From Gordionus sp. m RMFG-2023 (taxonomy: Eukaryota > Nematomorpha > Gordioida > Chordodea > Parachordodidae), in NCBI RefSeq assembly GCF_954871325.1, contig NC_088776.1:15748052-15812051 (forward strand): 64,000 nt of DNA, written 5' to 3'. The translations under genes were made by a program, and so were the position numbers. Below are positions 12,701 through 25,496 of this stretch, piece by piece (position 1 is the first letter of the stretch; each line of letters opens with the position of its first letter). The notes beneath the pieces are model-generated. The model was not told the origin of the DNA and did not search any database. It saw nothing but the letters and a program-made list of their open reading frames with translations.

Positions 12701-15700
12701 CTGAACCAAGGGTCCGACCACGGGTCTGAACCAAGGGTCCGACCACGGGTCTGAACCAAGGGTCCGACCACGGGTCTGAACCAAGGGTCCGACCACGGGT
12801 CTGAACCAAGTGTTCGACTACGGGTCTGAACCAAGGGTCCGACCACGGGTCTGAACCAAGGGTCCGACCACGGGTCTGAGCCAAGGGTTTGTGCTCGGGG
12901 TTCGTGCTCAGAGCTGGTTTAGTCGATTTTTAGACCAAAACCCCGGGTCTTGGTTATATACAACCAACCAATTAACAACACTACTTGTATCAGTATTTGA
13001 GATATTCTTTAATAAAGAATCTGTAATTTGATTCTATAGCTGCCCAACTCTGATTGGTATAATGAATGGGCTTGTGACTAATACTATCCTATGCATGTGG
13101 GTGTAAGAGTTTAGAGCTAGATCAATAAATACATCACCACTTTCATCATGAAAGAAATGAGTCGCGTTATTACGTTATTTTAGCCACTTATCGCATTTTG
13201 CAAGTATTAATAAAACGTCATTTCTTTTTATAATTCCACTTTTTTGAAAATCATCAAATGGGAATTTTTGTTTAACATAATCATATCTTAAGGTTACAGC
13301 TGGCTCCGTTTAAGCGACGCCCTTAATTTCAATTCAGGGGAAGATTGTTGTTTGCCCGTGTGTTTGGACCCAACACCACCGCGCCACTATCCGTCAATAG
13401 GGCCTGAAGTAGCTTTACCTCGCGTGCGCTGGCTCGATAACCACAAGCCCGCCTTCGAATTACGATTCGAACATAAATCAACCCTAAGATCGAAAGACGC
13501 TCGCATTAATAAAGTAGTTTTGGATGATAAATACAATAACTCTGCGTTGAGAGGAGCAGGTGCCAGATCTGGAGTGGAAGAGATTAAGGTAAACTGTTTT
13601 TCTATATAATTTAATATAAAGTGGCACATCAATTATACCACTTCAATTAAAATAATTTCATTATGATATTATATTTATATCATTCATCAAATAGTTTTTT
13701 TTAGTTATGGTTCAAATAAAAATTAATTTGAATTAAGTCAATATTTTTAATATAATTTTTATTTATAAAATTTAATCAGAATAGAAAGATAAAGACTAAG
13801 ATTAGTCTGAAATAAAAAAAAATTCAAATGAAATATTAAATTGCACTACTATAAATTACTTTTTTAAAAAAATTATTTCTATTTTTGATATAATGTATTA
13901 ATATAAATTGTTAATTATATAATTTTAATCTCAGTGTAGTAAGAAATCATTAAATATTTCTAAATTTAAAATATTATACCTAAACTAATATTAAACTTAA
14001 CATTTTTTTTAAATATTTATATATGTTGTTAATTGTTTTTTTTTACAATAAAAAAAGATTTGTTTTTGAAATTAAATAACAGCATTCCAATAATAATGGA
14101 TTGATAATCACAAGCATCATCCATGTTCCCGATATTGGTGTTTGAATTTAATTTCTTAAAAGAAAACTAGTTTTCCTAAAGTTTGGAATGCACTATGGAA
14201 ACACTTCTTCTACTGAAGCTGATGATGTAAATGTTTGTCTTAATAATGTAATTTTATCTTAAATTAAATCATTTAGCCACTATTTTTTTTTAAACTTTCT
14301 TTATTATTTCACCTGTAAACAATTTTATTAAACGGATCAGGTGAAGCTTGAAATCTTACTGAGAATGATAAGAGTTCAGTGTTAAGGTATAAAATTTGAC
14401 ACGTTTCGTTGCTACTTCAGACTTATCTGTTAAATTTGAAACATATTTAGAGAGTAGATAGGACAAGAAATGTGTCGGTGAAAATAATTATAAAAATAAT
14501 GATATATTTTATGGATGATGGACTACAAAAACCACAATATAATAATTAAATTATATATTTAATTTTGTCAAATCACCATATTTTAAAAATGATTTATTAA
14601 TTATTTGATTTGTGTCCTCAAAAAAATTTATTAGAAAATATTTTTCATGATATTATTTAAAAACTAATCTCTAATAGAAAGAGGGAGGAGAGTTAGTTTT
14701 CTACAAATGTTTGATTTTAGGAACACGCCAAACAATTGCCAAAAAACTCATAATCAAGATTTTTTAAAATTAAGGGTATTATTGAATGAACAAATATTTT
14801 CTCAACATTTTAAAATGGGCTAATGCACCAGGACACCCAGATGAGAAGTAATTATAGCTAAAATTAAAAATAATAAACCACCGTTATTTCTTTATTTGTT
14901 TTTCAGTATGCACATTAAAATTTTATTTAACAAACATCATATTAGCTCATGACTTTTTATGTATACAACAATTTCTTGACCGGGTCTCCTGAAACATTAG
15001 CCCCTTACTTGCAAGGTAATATTATAATGAGGTAAAAAATTATGATATATTTTTCAGTCTAAATCCGTACTTCTCTAATTATAATATTAGTATTTGATTT
15101 AAATCGCGATTTATATGATAAAAATATTTTTAAAGTTACGAAATATGCCAACCCTATTTTTAGGTGAAAATAATAGATTTATGTTTACCCATTAAGTATA
15201 TTTGAAAAATATATTTTGAATATTATTGCTGGATATTATTACTATATTTTCGTTTCTTTTAATCAAGGAAGCCCTGTTGGCTTTAGCGGCTGTACCAGCT
15301 ATCGATCTGGCTCCCTTCATCTATCCCTTGTTAAATGTTATATTGAAATGGTTTGTGACGCCTTTAATTAATAAGGATCATTGTGTTAGTCTCACGCCAA
15401 TCGCCTTTGAAGCCCTAACAAACATACTGCATAACCTTGCTACCTGCGTATATTTTATGCTTAATGCAACGGACGATGAAATTGGCCTTAAAAATATAAG
15501 GTTATAGATAGTTATTTATGATCAGCTACCAATATTTTAAAAAGTTATACCTCCTTAAAACTTTTTAGGATATTAGCACTTAGGAAATAGATGTGTTTAT
15601 AATATATAGATAGTAGGCAAGAAATAAGATATATTTGTTTAATTTAATATATATAAATATATACATTTAAGGTAGAAGGAGAAATAAAGAAACCAGAGAT

Positions 15701-18700
15701 TTAACATTATAGAATTTGAAAAAATTTCTGTGTAAAATAAATATAGAATTACATTAAATATGTATGTGAAAATTTTAGAAATGTTTTAATTGCAACTTGC
15801 AATCATTATTTATACAAGCCATAAAGAATCTGTTGGCACTCCCGATAACCCATGGTCACCCTTGACAGGAAATGATAAATGTGATCTACACCACACAACA
15901 AATAGGAATATCACCGGATGTTCTTTCGCGTTAGACTTGTTGAATTGTTTCCTTAATAACTTTTCCATTTGTCAAGATAATGCCGATTATCTAGAAAATA
16001 ACATTTTTCTCAATTCTTTTTCTCCTCAAGGTGACTTCAAGCTCGAATCCAATATACCAACTTCTCATTCCAACAATGCTTTCGGTGGCCCATCTTATGG
16101 CACTCTAGGTCGCAAAAAATCATCAAATAGCAAACTCTCTCATACCACCAATCTAGAATGCGAACACTTCCTATACTATCAAACTAGTAAATCCAAAAGC
16201 ATTAGCGATCCTGATCTGAATAATCAAATGTTGGTTCCAGAGGTAAACAGTCCTAAAAAACGACTACTCCACGAGGAATGCTGTCTACAGTTTGTGGTAT
16301 CCAGCGGGAGGGTTAAAGAGAAAGCTCTATCTAGCGCTTACTTTTTCTTTGGTCTCATTTTCCGAAGCATGGCCGAGTATTCTAACTATGTCACGTCTAG
16401 CTTTCCAACCCAAAATCAGAGAATAGAGATTGATAAAATAATGAACAGAGAAGACAAGGTTAACAAAGACGTCAGATCGAATATATTTTCTCAGCCATTT
16501 CTGGATGATCTAGTTTCCCTGGTTAACCTGGTAACCGTAGACGTGTGCACGCGATCCCCTTTAACAAGTGCCCGGGATCTGAACATCAATTTGGCCTATT
16601 TTGTTAGAGACCTTCTTTACTTGGTAGAGCCCGGCTTTGTTGCCAACCTCGTTAAATCTTACCACCGTCAAATAGGACTCAAGATACAAACCATATCGGA
16701 TCCATCCTTTTTGATCGGCGCGAAGCTTGATTTTCTTGAGATTTTGTCAGAACATGAGCATTTTATTTCCCTTAATTTGCCCTTTCATGTGCCCTGGGCA
16801 AATGAACTAGAAAAAAAAGTGCCCCCTTCTACGACCTCTTTGTTAGAAAAAGAGTCTTTCTCAACTCATATCTCTTTTTTTAGTAATAATAAAAAGATAG
16901 AACCTTTTAATCGACATCATGGAAATGAAGAAAGTGCCCATGATTACAAGACTGAAAATTCGACTTTGGATCGAATGATTCCACTCGAATTTAAGCAGCA
17001 ACATTACTACATAGGTCTAATTTTGATGGATCTAATGTCCGTGTTAGAGATTAGGTACTCTCACTGTCACAACAAAGCTATTCTTATCATGTTAAAGCTG
17101 TTGGCGGCTCACGACTTTGATAAACGATTTCACGAGAATCTTACAAATGTGATGAACGGTGATAATACGTATCCAATGATAGGCAAAGGAATGGGAAAGT
17201 TGATAAAAACTCGACTAGCTTCTTTGTATTTCCCTTTTCTGAGTAAATATTGTCTATTTATTTCATATAGAAATAATTTGGTCCTGGCTGAGTCTTTAAT
17301 TTTTTTTAATATGTGTATCAACATTGACTTAACCAAGCATAAGGGAAAGCAAAAAATTCCTTCCCTCTTAGAAATTTTTTGGAATAATTTTAAGCTAATA
17401 CATTACCCCTTCACCCCGCCCCTTTCTTAAAAATTGAATAGCTTGACATTATAAACAACATTTTTTAAAAAATGAGTATAAATTAATAATATTTTCAAAT
17501 TTTGAAGTTTTTCAAGAAAAATAAAAAACCAAAATTATTTCTGACTAAAAGGCTTCAAAAAACAAGCCTAATCTAATATATTTTATGGTAAAGGGCACTC
17601 TCTCTCTTAAGAAAATATCTAAGTGCATCTGGTCGAATCGAATTTTTTTTTTATATTGCAAATAATACCATTATTATTATTTTGTCTTATTACTCTTATC
17701 CAGATTTATTCATTTATATAAATCCTCTTATACTAAGATTTCATATACATTTTTATTAAAATAGCTATTATATTGAATTCAATTTCTCAATTGTGCGATA
17801 ATTTTTCCCATTTACCAAATGACAGAACAAAAACCACTAAAAAAACATCAAATCGAAACTCACTCACAAGTAAAGTTCCTATTTGATTATAAAAATTCAA
17901 ATATTTTGAAATGTACACTTATTCTCTAAATCAAATAGCATTAAACGTTGATTTATTTATAAAATATTTATTTAATATTTACATGAAAATTGTTCTAATT
18001 TTGAAATTTACACAAATATTATTTTGATTCAATATGAATTTTATTAATTTAAATTAAAATGTATAGCTTTTTATAATCATTTAATGTCATAAAGTTGAAG
18101 GTGAATCTCAGTGTAGCCCTCTTGCCTCTATATTTTTCTCCGATAACTCCAGGCATAGCATGTCAGACGAAATCTTGGAACAATTATTTGCAGGCCCTAA
18201 GATAGCTTTAAACGAAGAAAGTACTAAACACATGCTAATATGTTTCTTGTGGATTCTCAAAAACGTTGATAAATCTTTATTGAAAAACTGGTGGTCTGAG
18301 CTAACTTACATACAACTGGGGCAGTTTTTGGAATTACTTTATCTTGTTATTCAGTCTTTCGAATACAAAGGGCAAGAGATTGTTAGAAGTCATTTGATCC
18401 ATAACACGGAGAATCTGAAATCCCGCTTAGAAGATGCTATCATAGGCACACTTAATGCTCGTTCCGAAATGATGGCTAGAAGGAAAGATAGCTCTTGTAT
18501 CCCTAATTCTTGCATTAATGATCATAATGTAATCTCAACTACTCCTGGACAACTTGAACTTAATCTCAATCCTTTATTATTCAATAAGGTGTCTTGTAAT
18601 TCTCCCAACACCACTTTACTTAGATGGAGAAAAGATACTTGGAGATCATCGAACATAAGCGATGGTTCTATGATAATTAATAACACCAATATTGTCAACG

Positions 18701-21061
18701 GGTGTAATATGCTTAACTACGGGAACCTAGAATATAAAACAAACTCATTGTATACCTCTCAAAAAATCATACTCGAAAAAAATTTGTGTGCTGAAACGGC
18801 CTTAATAGTATTGGACACAATGGAATTGTTTATACAGGTTGATTAAAATTATTGTGCATTAATATTTTTTTTAACCTTTAGTTTTTGACGCATCATGAAT
18901 ACAATAAAACGTTGATTATGGGGTTGATTAGAATAATACTAAAAATGTTTTCCTGTAATCAAGGTGTCCAAGTCTTGGAAAATATATTTGCTACACAAAG
19001 ATCCATTGTCAATAAGGTGCAATTTTTTGAAATAAATTATTATACAAGGAGTTTATAAAATATGATTCTAAACCTACATTTATTAAACTTACATAAAGCG
19101 TGACATTTTTAATAGTGTAAATTAATAAATATTTCTGTACAACTTTCAATAAAAACGATATAATTTTAATACTAAAATTTTATATGTTGCATTCATAGTA
19201 TTCGGAACTATTGTTCGAAGAAGAAACTCACACATGTCGCAACTTGTGCAGCCAACTCTTAACTCACGCCTGTTCAAGTATATCAGCCATACGTTCTCAA
19301 GCAACTGGTTCGCTTTATCATTTGATGTTTAAAAATTATGAAACGGGGGGTAACAGTTTTGCTTTAGTTAAGACCCAAATAACCGTGTGCCTTAGTTCTC
19401 TCGTTGGTGGAGGAGATAGTTTTGATAAAAGAGAATGCAGTGGATTATTATACCCCAGCAATTTAGATTCTTATCTTAGGCGTTCGCTAAAAACACTCTT
19501 GACTTATGCGGAACAAGATACACACATGAGGGGAACCTCTTTCCCTCGTCAAGTCCAAGCCCTTGCCTCCACCCTGGCTAGCATTCTGACTGACACAGCC
19601 AAAATAATCAAATATCGAACTGATCCCGAAATGCTACTTGATTGCATGCACCGTGTAGCCGATGGTTACAGAGACTCCCCAGACCTCAGGCTGGCTTGGC
19701 TTCACAACATGGCGGCTGAACACAGCCGACGTTCAGCACACTCAGAGGCGGCACAATGCTTAATTCATGCAGCAGCAGCGGTAAACGAACGCCTGCAAGC
19801 TGCTCGAGACAGATTTTACCTTCCAAGTGGAGCCTCAGCTTATGCTTCCATATCTGACAACGTTATTGCGGATGAATCCGTCACGTCCATCTTCGACTAT
19901 AACACATCTAATTCGAATGGGAATGAATCTACAGCAACAGATTCTAAATACTTTTCGGAGACCGGGCTTGTGGGTTTGCTTGAACAAGCGGCTAGTTCTT
20001 TTTCCATGGCTGGCGAATATGAGCTCGTTAACGAAGTGTACAAGTTAGTGATACCTATTCGAGAGAGGTACGGTGACGCCAAGAAGCTAGCTGGCGTTCA
20101 TGGAAAGCTTCACGAGATATTTAACAAGATAGTTTTGAGAAATGAAGAAGAAACTAGTGGTATTGGAAATGCGGGTCCTAAGCGTGTTTCTGTTCAATAT
20201 TTTGGGGCCACTTATTTTCGAGTAGGATTCTACGGGGCTCGGTTTGGCGAACTTGATCGTGAAGAATATATATACAAGGAACCAGCTGTTACTAAATTAT
20301 CAGAAATAACTGACAGGCTTCTCAGTTTTTATGGGGCGAAATTTGGAGGTTCTGGATTTAACCAAGTAGATATCGTAGAATGTATCAAAGATAGTAATCG
20401 CGTTGATATTTCGACTTTGGACCCCGCCAAGGCTTGTCTACAGATAACGTATGTTGAGCCATACTTCGATGTTTCAGAACAGCTAGTTCGTAAAACAGCG
20501 TTCGAACGCTGCTATAATGTCAGACGTTTTGTTTACGCAACACCCTTTACTTTAGACGGAAGGTCTCACGGTCGATTGCAAGAGCAGTACAAGCGGAAAA
20601 CGATACTCACGACTCAGCGCTCGTTCCCTTACATCAAAACACGAATCAAAGTTGTGGATAGAGATCAGATAGTCCTCACTCCTATCGAGGTAGCCATTGA
20701 AGACCTGGAGAAGAAGTGCAAAGAATTACGTGAAGCTACTCGTAGGCAAGACGCAAAAATACTGGCGATGGTTTTGCAGGGTTCTTTAGGCCCCACTGTT
20801 AACATGGGACCTTTGCAAATGGCTGAAACATTTCTAACACCCGTCATTAAGGGCCTGACAAGGCCGACTATTCACCACAATAAGCTTAGGGTTTGTTTCA
20901 AATTGTTTATGCTATGCTGCAAGGATGCCCTTGTACGAAATAAGGCCTTGTGCGATATAGAACAGAAGGATTATCAAAGGCAAATTGAAATCAACTATCA
21001 ACAGTTAAGTGGGCAGTTGAGTTCAATTATTAATAATAAAATCACTCAGAAATTTGTATAA
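6727..21061 (+). CDS. DOCK7: DOCK6/7/8-type RhoGEF, 5'-partial, nine exons
   Basis: Exons with matching phases: 6727-7183, 7305-7455, 8069-8241, 13293-13588, 15268-15500, 15819-17242, 18101 (or 18095)-18837, 18882-19016, 19199-21061. They give about 1822 codons in one frame, against about 2100 residues for DOCK7, so roughly the first 450-500 residues are missing upstream. The DHR-1 (C2, lipid-binding) domain opens with HHTYKNLLYVYPKRVNFSN and runs through THLLFTFFHVRC to WLDNHKPAF. Exon 6 carries the serine-rich SKSISDPDL motif and the helical region with YFFFGLIFRSM. Exon 7 holds LICFLWILKNVDKSLLKNWW. The single last exon encodes the whole DHR-2 exchange domain (GLVGLLEQAASSFSMAG, TYFRVGFYGARFG, ITYVEPYFD, RKTILTT), including the valine nucleotide sensor in TVNMGP. 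The C-terminus (NNKITQKFV) is shorter than in vertebrates. Family role: nucleotide exchange on Rac/Cdc42 at the cell cortex. AATAAA lies at 21073. The exon 6/7 junction is the least certain. Confidence 0.93.
10462..10877. repeat. 25-bp minisatellite, about 17 copies, left arm
   Basis: The unit is GACCCTTGGTTCAAACCCGT followed by GGTCG, 25 bp. Substitutions vary between copies (TCAAAC, TCAGAC, TCGGAC; GGAGCC for GGACCC). Because 25 is not a multiple of 3, each frame cycles through the same 25-residue pattern, which produces three overlapping open frames of 137-173 codons that are not genes. Confidence 0.97.
12597..12893. repeat. 25-bp minisatellite, about 12 copies, right arm
   Basis: This is the same 25-bp unit in inverse orientation (GGGTCTGAACCAAGGGTCCG then ACCAC). 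Two adjacent copies share the variant GATCAAGTGTTCGACCAC. The copy number differs from the left arm, so the arms have expanded or contracted independently since insertion. Confidence 0.97.
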
Positions 21062-21526
21062 TTATTTTATTAAATAAAACTTATTATTTTCAAACGTATT
21101 GGGCATTTAAATTTTTTACATTTGATGTACTATTTTTTTAAAATGTGTAATATATGCACTACCATATTTAGCTAAATTATTAAAATTTAATATTGTAACA
21201 TGTTAGGAAAAAAAATAAACCATCTAAAAACTTGGTATTAAAAATTAAACATAATTACATTTCAATTTACGATCTGTGATAGCATACTAGGGGCCAGAAA
21301 CGAATATAGGTTCGGGTTAGGTTTGGATAAAAATAACGGTTCATGTTCGGTTCGTGAAATAAAAATATCGGTTTGGATCGAACCTCTAAAAACCTTTTTG
21401 AATTTTAATTATATATTGTTAATTTTGTTGAGTTTCAGAGGGCGTAAAGAAATTGTGACTGACACTTTTCAATCTAAATTGATTGTTTGATAATAATCCA
21501 TAAAATTTTAACAATATACTAGTACA
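21062..21526. other. A+T-rich DNA 3' of DOCK
   Basis: It holds the DOCK polyadenylation signal AATAAA at 21073-21078. Around 21290-21400 short GGTTCGGGTTAGG-like blocks resemble the end of a hAT-type element, but no matching partner was found. Confidence 0.4.
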
Positions 21527-23510
21527 CGGACTGGCGACGCTATGGCCTCGTGGGAATTTTTTTATACCGGCCTCATTCGTTTTACATTTTTAGTAAAAAA
21601 AAGAATAGCAAAAGAATAGTATTATACGATAATCATATATTTTATTTTAAAAAAATGCACATCTAAAATCATATTCATTACCTATAAAAAATAATATTCA
21701 TTGAAAATATATATTTTATATTAGATTTACAACGATATTGCACTATAAATTTAAATCATACATCACATGTTAAATATAAAAAAAAAATGCATACTCAATT
21801 GATTAAAACAATTAATTATAAATATAAAATTATTGCAGTTATAATTACAGAGAATAAAATTGCTGCACTTTTATAAAATCAAGCCCCGATCATATTGTAA
21901 ATAAGATTCTAATAAAAGAATTAAGAAAATATGTAATTTTTACGTTAATAAATCTCTCATTAACTTTGAACCTTTGCGCAAATATGCAGGAATATCTTCT
22001 AGTTCAATCTACGCTAATAGTTCTCGTTCAACTGACATCATTAAAAACGCTTCTAATTTTTTTGGTCAATATTAGCTCTCAGCTTATTTTTATAATTTTT
22101 AATTTACTAAATGCTTTCTCGCAATTAACCTGCGTAAATGATAAAGTTAAAATGTATTCATATGCCAAAAATAAATTAGTGTCACATGTATGCATATTGT
22201 ATCTAAAAATTTCATACACGCATATTAAACACTTGTTACATTTATTATCACACTCTGATTTATTATCATATTGTAATATTCCATCTTCTTCATTTGACTT
22301 CTCACTTGTGCATGCGATATCATTGTCAGTTTCATTTAATTCTGCTACCAAATCTTTGAATATGGCAAATGAACATAATTCGTTATGAAATTTAACACTC
22401 AATATGCCAATTGTGCCAGTCTTTCCAATGTCTTTTCAGAAATACCTTTACTATTTATTTCATCAAAATGTCTTGGATGCAAATATTGCACATTCAAGAT
22501 AAGCTCTCAATTCGCAGAAAGTAGTTCCGACAAGCTGCTTATAATTTGATCAATTATAGGACGAAATAGTTCGAACCTATAAAGGTCAATCGATTCTTGA
22601 GGACGTTCATCTTGGCATTTGTCACTATATATTCTTTTCGCTCGTCCTATTCGATTTTTTAGAGAGCATTTTATACTCAGATACTCTCCGGGAGCTATAT
22701 GAAAATGTTTAATTTAATTTAGCAGCCATTTTATTGCTTTATTTTGAATCGATGTAATAATCGATGACACAGAAGATTTAGCATCTTATTTCATTTTGCA
22801 TGCTGGCAAAGTACTTAATTTTTATGAAGATATGACAGTGGCCCCATTATTTTAAAAATTTCCAAATATATTATAGCTGTACTTAGAGTCTTAAATTTAA
22901 TAAATTACCAAGTTTTTGTCCCAAATTTTGAAGTGCCATTATCGTTATTGGGAGCAAGCTCTCTTTACCATATATCCATCTAAACATGCCAACCACTTTA
23001 TCTCACCTGTTTTTTGCAGCCTTCTCAACTTATTTTGGCCACATGTCACCCAAGCATCCATCCTTTTATCTGATTCACTGACCTGGATTTTATTTGTTTT
23101 CAATGAATTAAGAACAATTAATGTTGGCTATATTATTTCTACAATAAAACAATGTATAAAAATATAACATAATAAAATAATCAAAACTTGATTTCACTCT
23201 ACTCAAACGGAAGCGTTTTCACTTCATTTATAAAAAACAAAGAAAAGAACGTGGTATTGATGTGTAGCATCAAGCGACGTTATTGATATATTATGCATTA
23301 AAATATAGTAAACGACATGACAATTCTCAAGGAATGTGATATTCAAATCATAGAGATATCATTAAAAATAAATAAATGATAAGAGAGAACATAATAATAA
23401 TTTTTTTCTAATCGGCCTCTACTTTGATATTTTCCTCTGATCGGCCTCAAAAATCGACATTTTCTCGCGGCCTCATGGGCAAAATGCCTACTGGGTCTTA
23501 TGGCCAGTCT
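21527..23510 (-). mobile_element. Decayed hAT element of the TTF/ZMYM-transposase type
   Basis: The left tip GGACTGGCGACGCTATGGCC and the right tip ...GCCTACTGGGTCTTATGGCC ending CCAGTCTA form a weak inverted repeat of the widespread AGACTGGCC type. Minus-strand readings of the transposase end lie between (next entry). No clean 8-bp duplication was found, so the borders are approximate. The next hAT tip starts only about 4 bp to the right. Confidence 0.55.
21960..22770 (-). pseudogene. Broken hAT transposase C-terminus (TTF/ZMYM1-like)
   Basis: On the minus strand 22402 to 22079 is open and contains ILTLSFTQVNCEKAFSKLKI, the classic hAT dimerisation block (LTLPVSQASCERSFSKLKLIK in relatives). 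Downstream, EAFLMMSVERELLA continues the family pattern after stops and a frame change. Upstream, ESIDLYRFELFRPIIDQI matches the segment that precedes the dimerisation domain. Several stops and frame changes show the copy is dead, and the catalytic N-terminal half is missing. Confidence 0.7.
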
Positions 23511-23513
23511 AAT

Positions 23514-24770
23514 AAGGGTTGGGCAGTATCGCGGATATTTGTATTATCTTTTTTAAAATTTTGGAAAGTATCTTGTATCCAGTATCTAAGATACATATTA
23601 TTTAAAAGTATTTGTATCTTAACCAACTTTGTATTCAAAAAGATACAGATACTTTAAAAAAAATTTATATTGGTTAATTTAAATAGTATTAAAATTTAAA
23701 ATGATATTGTTTTAAGATTTAAATGAAAAATTTAATCAAAATTTAGATATTTTAAGATAATTTTTGATATATGACGTTGGTCGTCATATAGCAATTTGCT
23801 TACAATTAGAACTACCATATTTGAATCGTTTTATATCTCTATTTTAAAATAATGGAAGAATAAAATAGAATAATATGTTTATCTTCGTCTTCAGATGAAT
23901 CTTCAACCGAAAATTATAACAATAAACTTAAACTAAGCATACTTAATGGCAAATTTTTTGAAGTACTTCAAGATGATAATAATAAAGAAATTCATCGTGA
24001 CTTTGGTATTGACGAAAAAGTTATAGCAACTGTTACAGATAACGGTTCTAACTTTAAGAAAGCTTTCAAGTAGTTTGGATATTCTATGGAAGCTGTAGAT
24101 AATGACTTTGACATCAATGATAATGAATGTATAGAATTCGAAATCATTGAAAGTATCATTTAATACTTCTTTAAAATTTATTATGATATTGTAAATTTAG
24201 TAAAAAAATTTATTCAAATAAAATTATTTATTTATTTAAGGGTCTAAAGAAGCCTCAATAACATTGTCTCAACACATTCGTTGTTTGTGCCATACGATAA
24301 GTCTAATTGCCACAACAGATGTCGAGAGAGCTATTAAGGATTCTCCTAACATTTCTAAAATTCATCATCCTGCAATAGCTAAATTTACTAAGCTATGGAA
24401 TGCAAATAATAGGCCTAAAACTGCAGAACTTATCAAAGCAGTTTTAGGAAAACAATTAGTTACACCTTGTTGCACTAGATGGAATAGTTTGTATGATAGT
24501 CTTCATAGTTTATTAAAATTTAAAGGCGAACTTCCTAAATTATGTCAAAAATTAGAATTTCCTAAATTAAGAGATATTGAAATTCAATATTTAGAAGAAT
24601 ATTGCAATATAATGGCCCTATTGGCTATAGCGATTGACAAAATACAGAGTGAAAAGGTTTGGATCTTTTGAATATTCATAGGCTAACGGCAAGCAAGGAT
24701 GAGATAATTGAAAAATTAGCTCAATCACAACGAAGATTGGATTTTACATTGTAAATATATAACATACAAA
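23514..24770 (+). pseudogene. Broken hAT element with transposase core
   Basis: The left tip AGGGTTGGGCAGTATCG is a familiar hAT terminus. Plus-strand coding remnants follow. Around 23990-24070 the reading RDFGIDEKVIATVTDNGSN carries the second catalytic aspartate block (TDNGSNF), then a stop. At 24264-24671 the reading continues with HIRCLCHTISLIATTDVE (the CxxH region), then TRWNSLYDSLHSLL, the conserved RW motif. The N-terminal zinc finger and C-terminal dimerisation domain are not seen. The right border is unknown. Confidence 0.75.
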
Positions 24771-25496
24771 ATGCAATTATTCCTAAGAAACTTTTTGTGT
24801 AAAGGCTCAAAAAATTCATATTTCTATTTTGGGTCATTTAAGTGATTCTTTACATAAGATTTTTTTATAATTTACATTAATTTAAAATTGTATTAGAAAT
24901 AGTTATTAGTTAGTCCTAATAAATTTATGCTTAATATTTAAAAAAAACAATAATATTCTTAAATGATAAATGTGGCATACTTATTCATATAAAATGCTCA
25001 AAATTATTTCAAGAAAAAATGAACTCGTTACCTCCCAATGTTTGATTTTTATATTCAAAAATTTTGTTTTTTCATTTATATTTATTTGTTAATGGCGAAT
25101 TAAATTCAATAACAATTTTTTAATATTTTGTGGCCATTTGGGACTGAAAAATAGGAAAGGGGGCTGACATCCTCATTATTACTGGTTTGAACATCGAAAT
25201 CGTTAGGATTATATTTAAAATATAGGAGCACTAATTTTAACGTGAGAAGAGATTCTGTGAAACTGTGAAAAAAAATTATCATATCTTTTTCTAAAATTTT
25301 TGAAATATATAAAGAGATGTTTCAATAAATTACAAGAGTTTAATGTTTTGTCTTATCAAAAAAGTTTCCGCTATCTATTTTTTAAGGGAAATAGGGTATC
25401 CTTGATAATCTGAAATACAGGAATAAATAGACACAACAAAGATTTTTTTTGACGTTATTTATGATGTTGGCCTATAGTAATGTATAGTATAGCTTA
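24771..25496. other. A+T-rich DNA upstream of the UPF0598 gene
   Basis: No gene or element recognised. The last 60 bases contain in-frame stops just before the UPF0598 start codon. No core promoter motif stood out. Confidence 0.4.

Larger units (their letters stand above)
10392..12983. mobile_element. hAT foldback element, 2592 bp, perfect 8-bp target duplication
   Basis: The ends are TAGTGTTGTTAATT and its inverse AATTAACAACACTA. The direct repeat CTTGTATC flanks the unit at 10384-10391 and 12984-12991, a perfect 8-bp duplication typical of hAT. The arms are long: 10392 to about 11138 and 12358 to 12983 are reverse complements, including the inner border motifs GGGCTAAAGAAAGGAGGAA and TTCCTCCTTTCTTTAGCCC. 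Each arm contains a 25-bp minisatellite. The 1.2-kb loop has no coding frame of note, so the element is non-autonomous. Its tip matches the 222-bp miniature elements, implying the same transposase source. Confidence 0.95.
8242..13292 (+). other. Large DOCK intron, about 5 kb
   Basis: This is the phase-1 intron between CTTAG|GTTAAG and TTAAG|GTTACAGC; joining its flanks reads QECLGYSWL, as expected for DHR-1. Apart from the 10392-12983 foldback element it holds only A+T-rich DNA. A lone motif CTGCCCAACTCT near 13040 resembles the tip of the hAT elements seen at 23514 and 28677. Confidence 0.85.

Noticed and set aside
19827-20847. Shadow frames inside the last DOCK exon
   Set aside because: They overlap the conserved DHR-2 reading in other frames and show no domain.
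22079-22402. 107-codon minus frame as a host gene
   Set aside because: It contains the hAT dimerisation signature CEKAFSKLK and continues as broken transposase on both sides.
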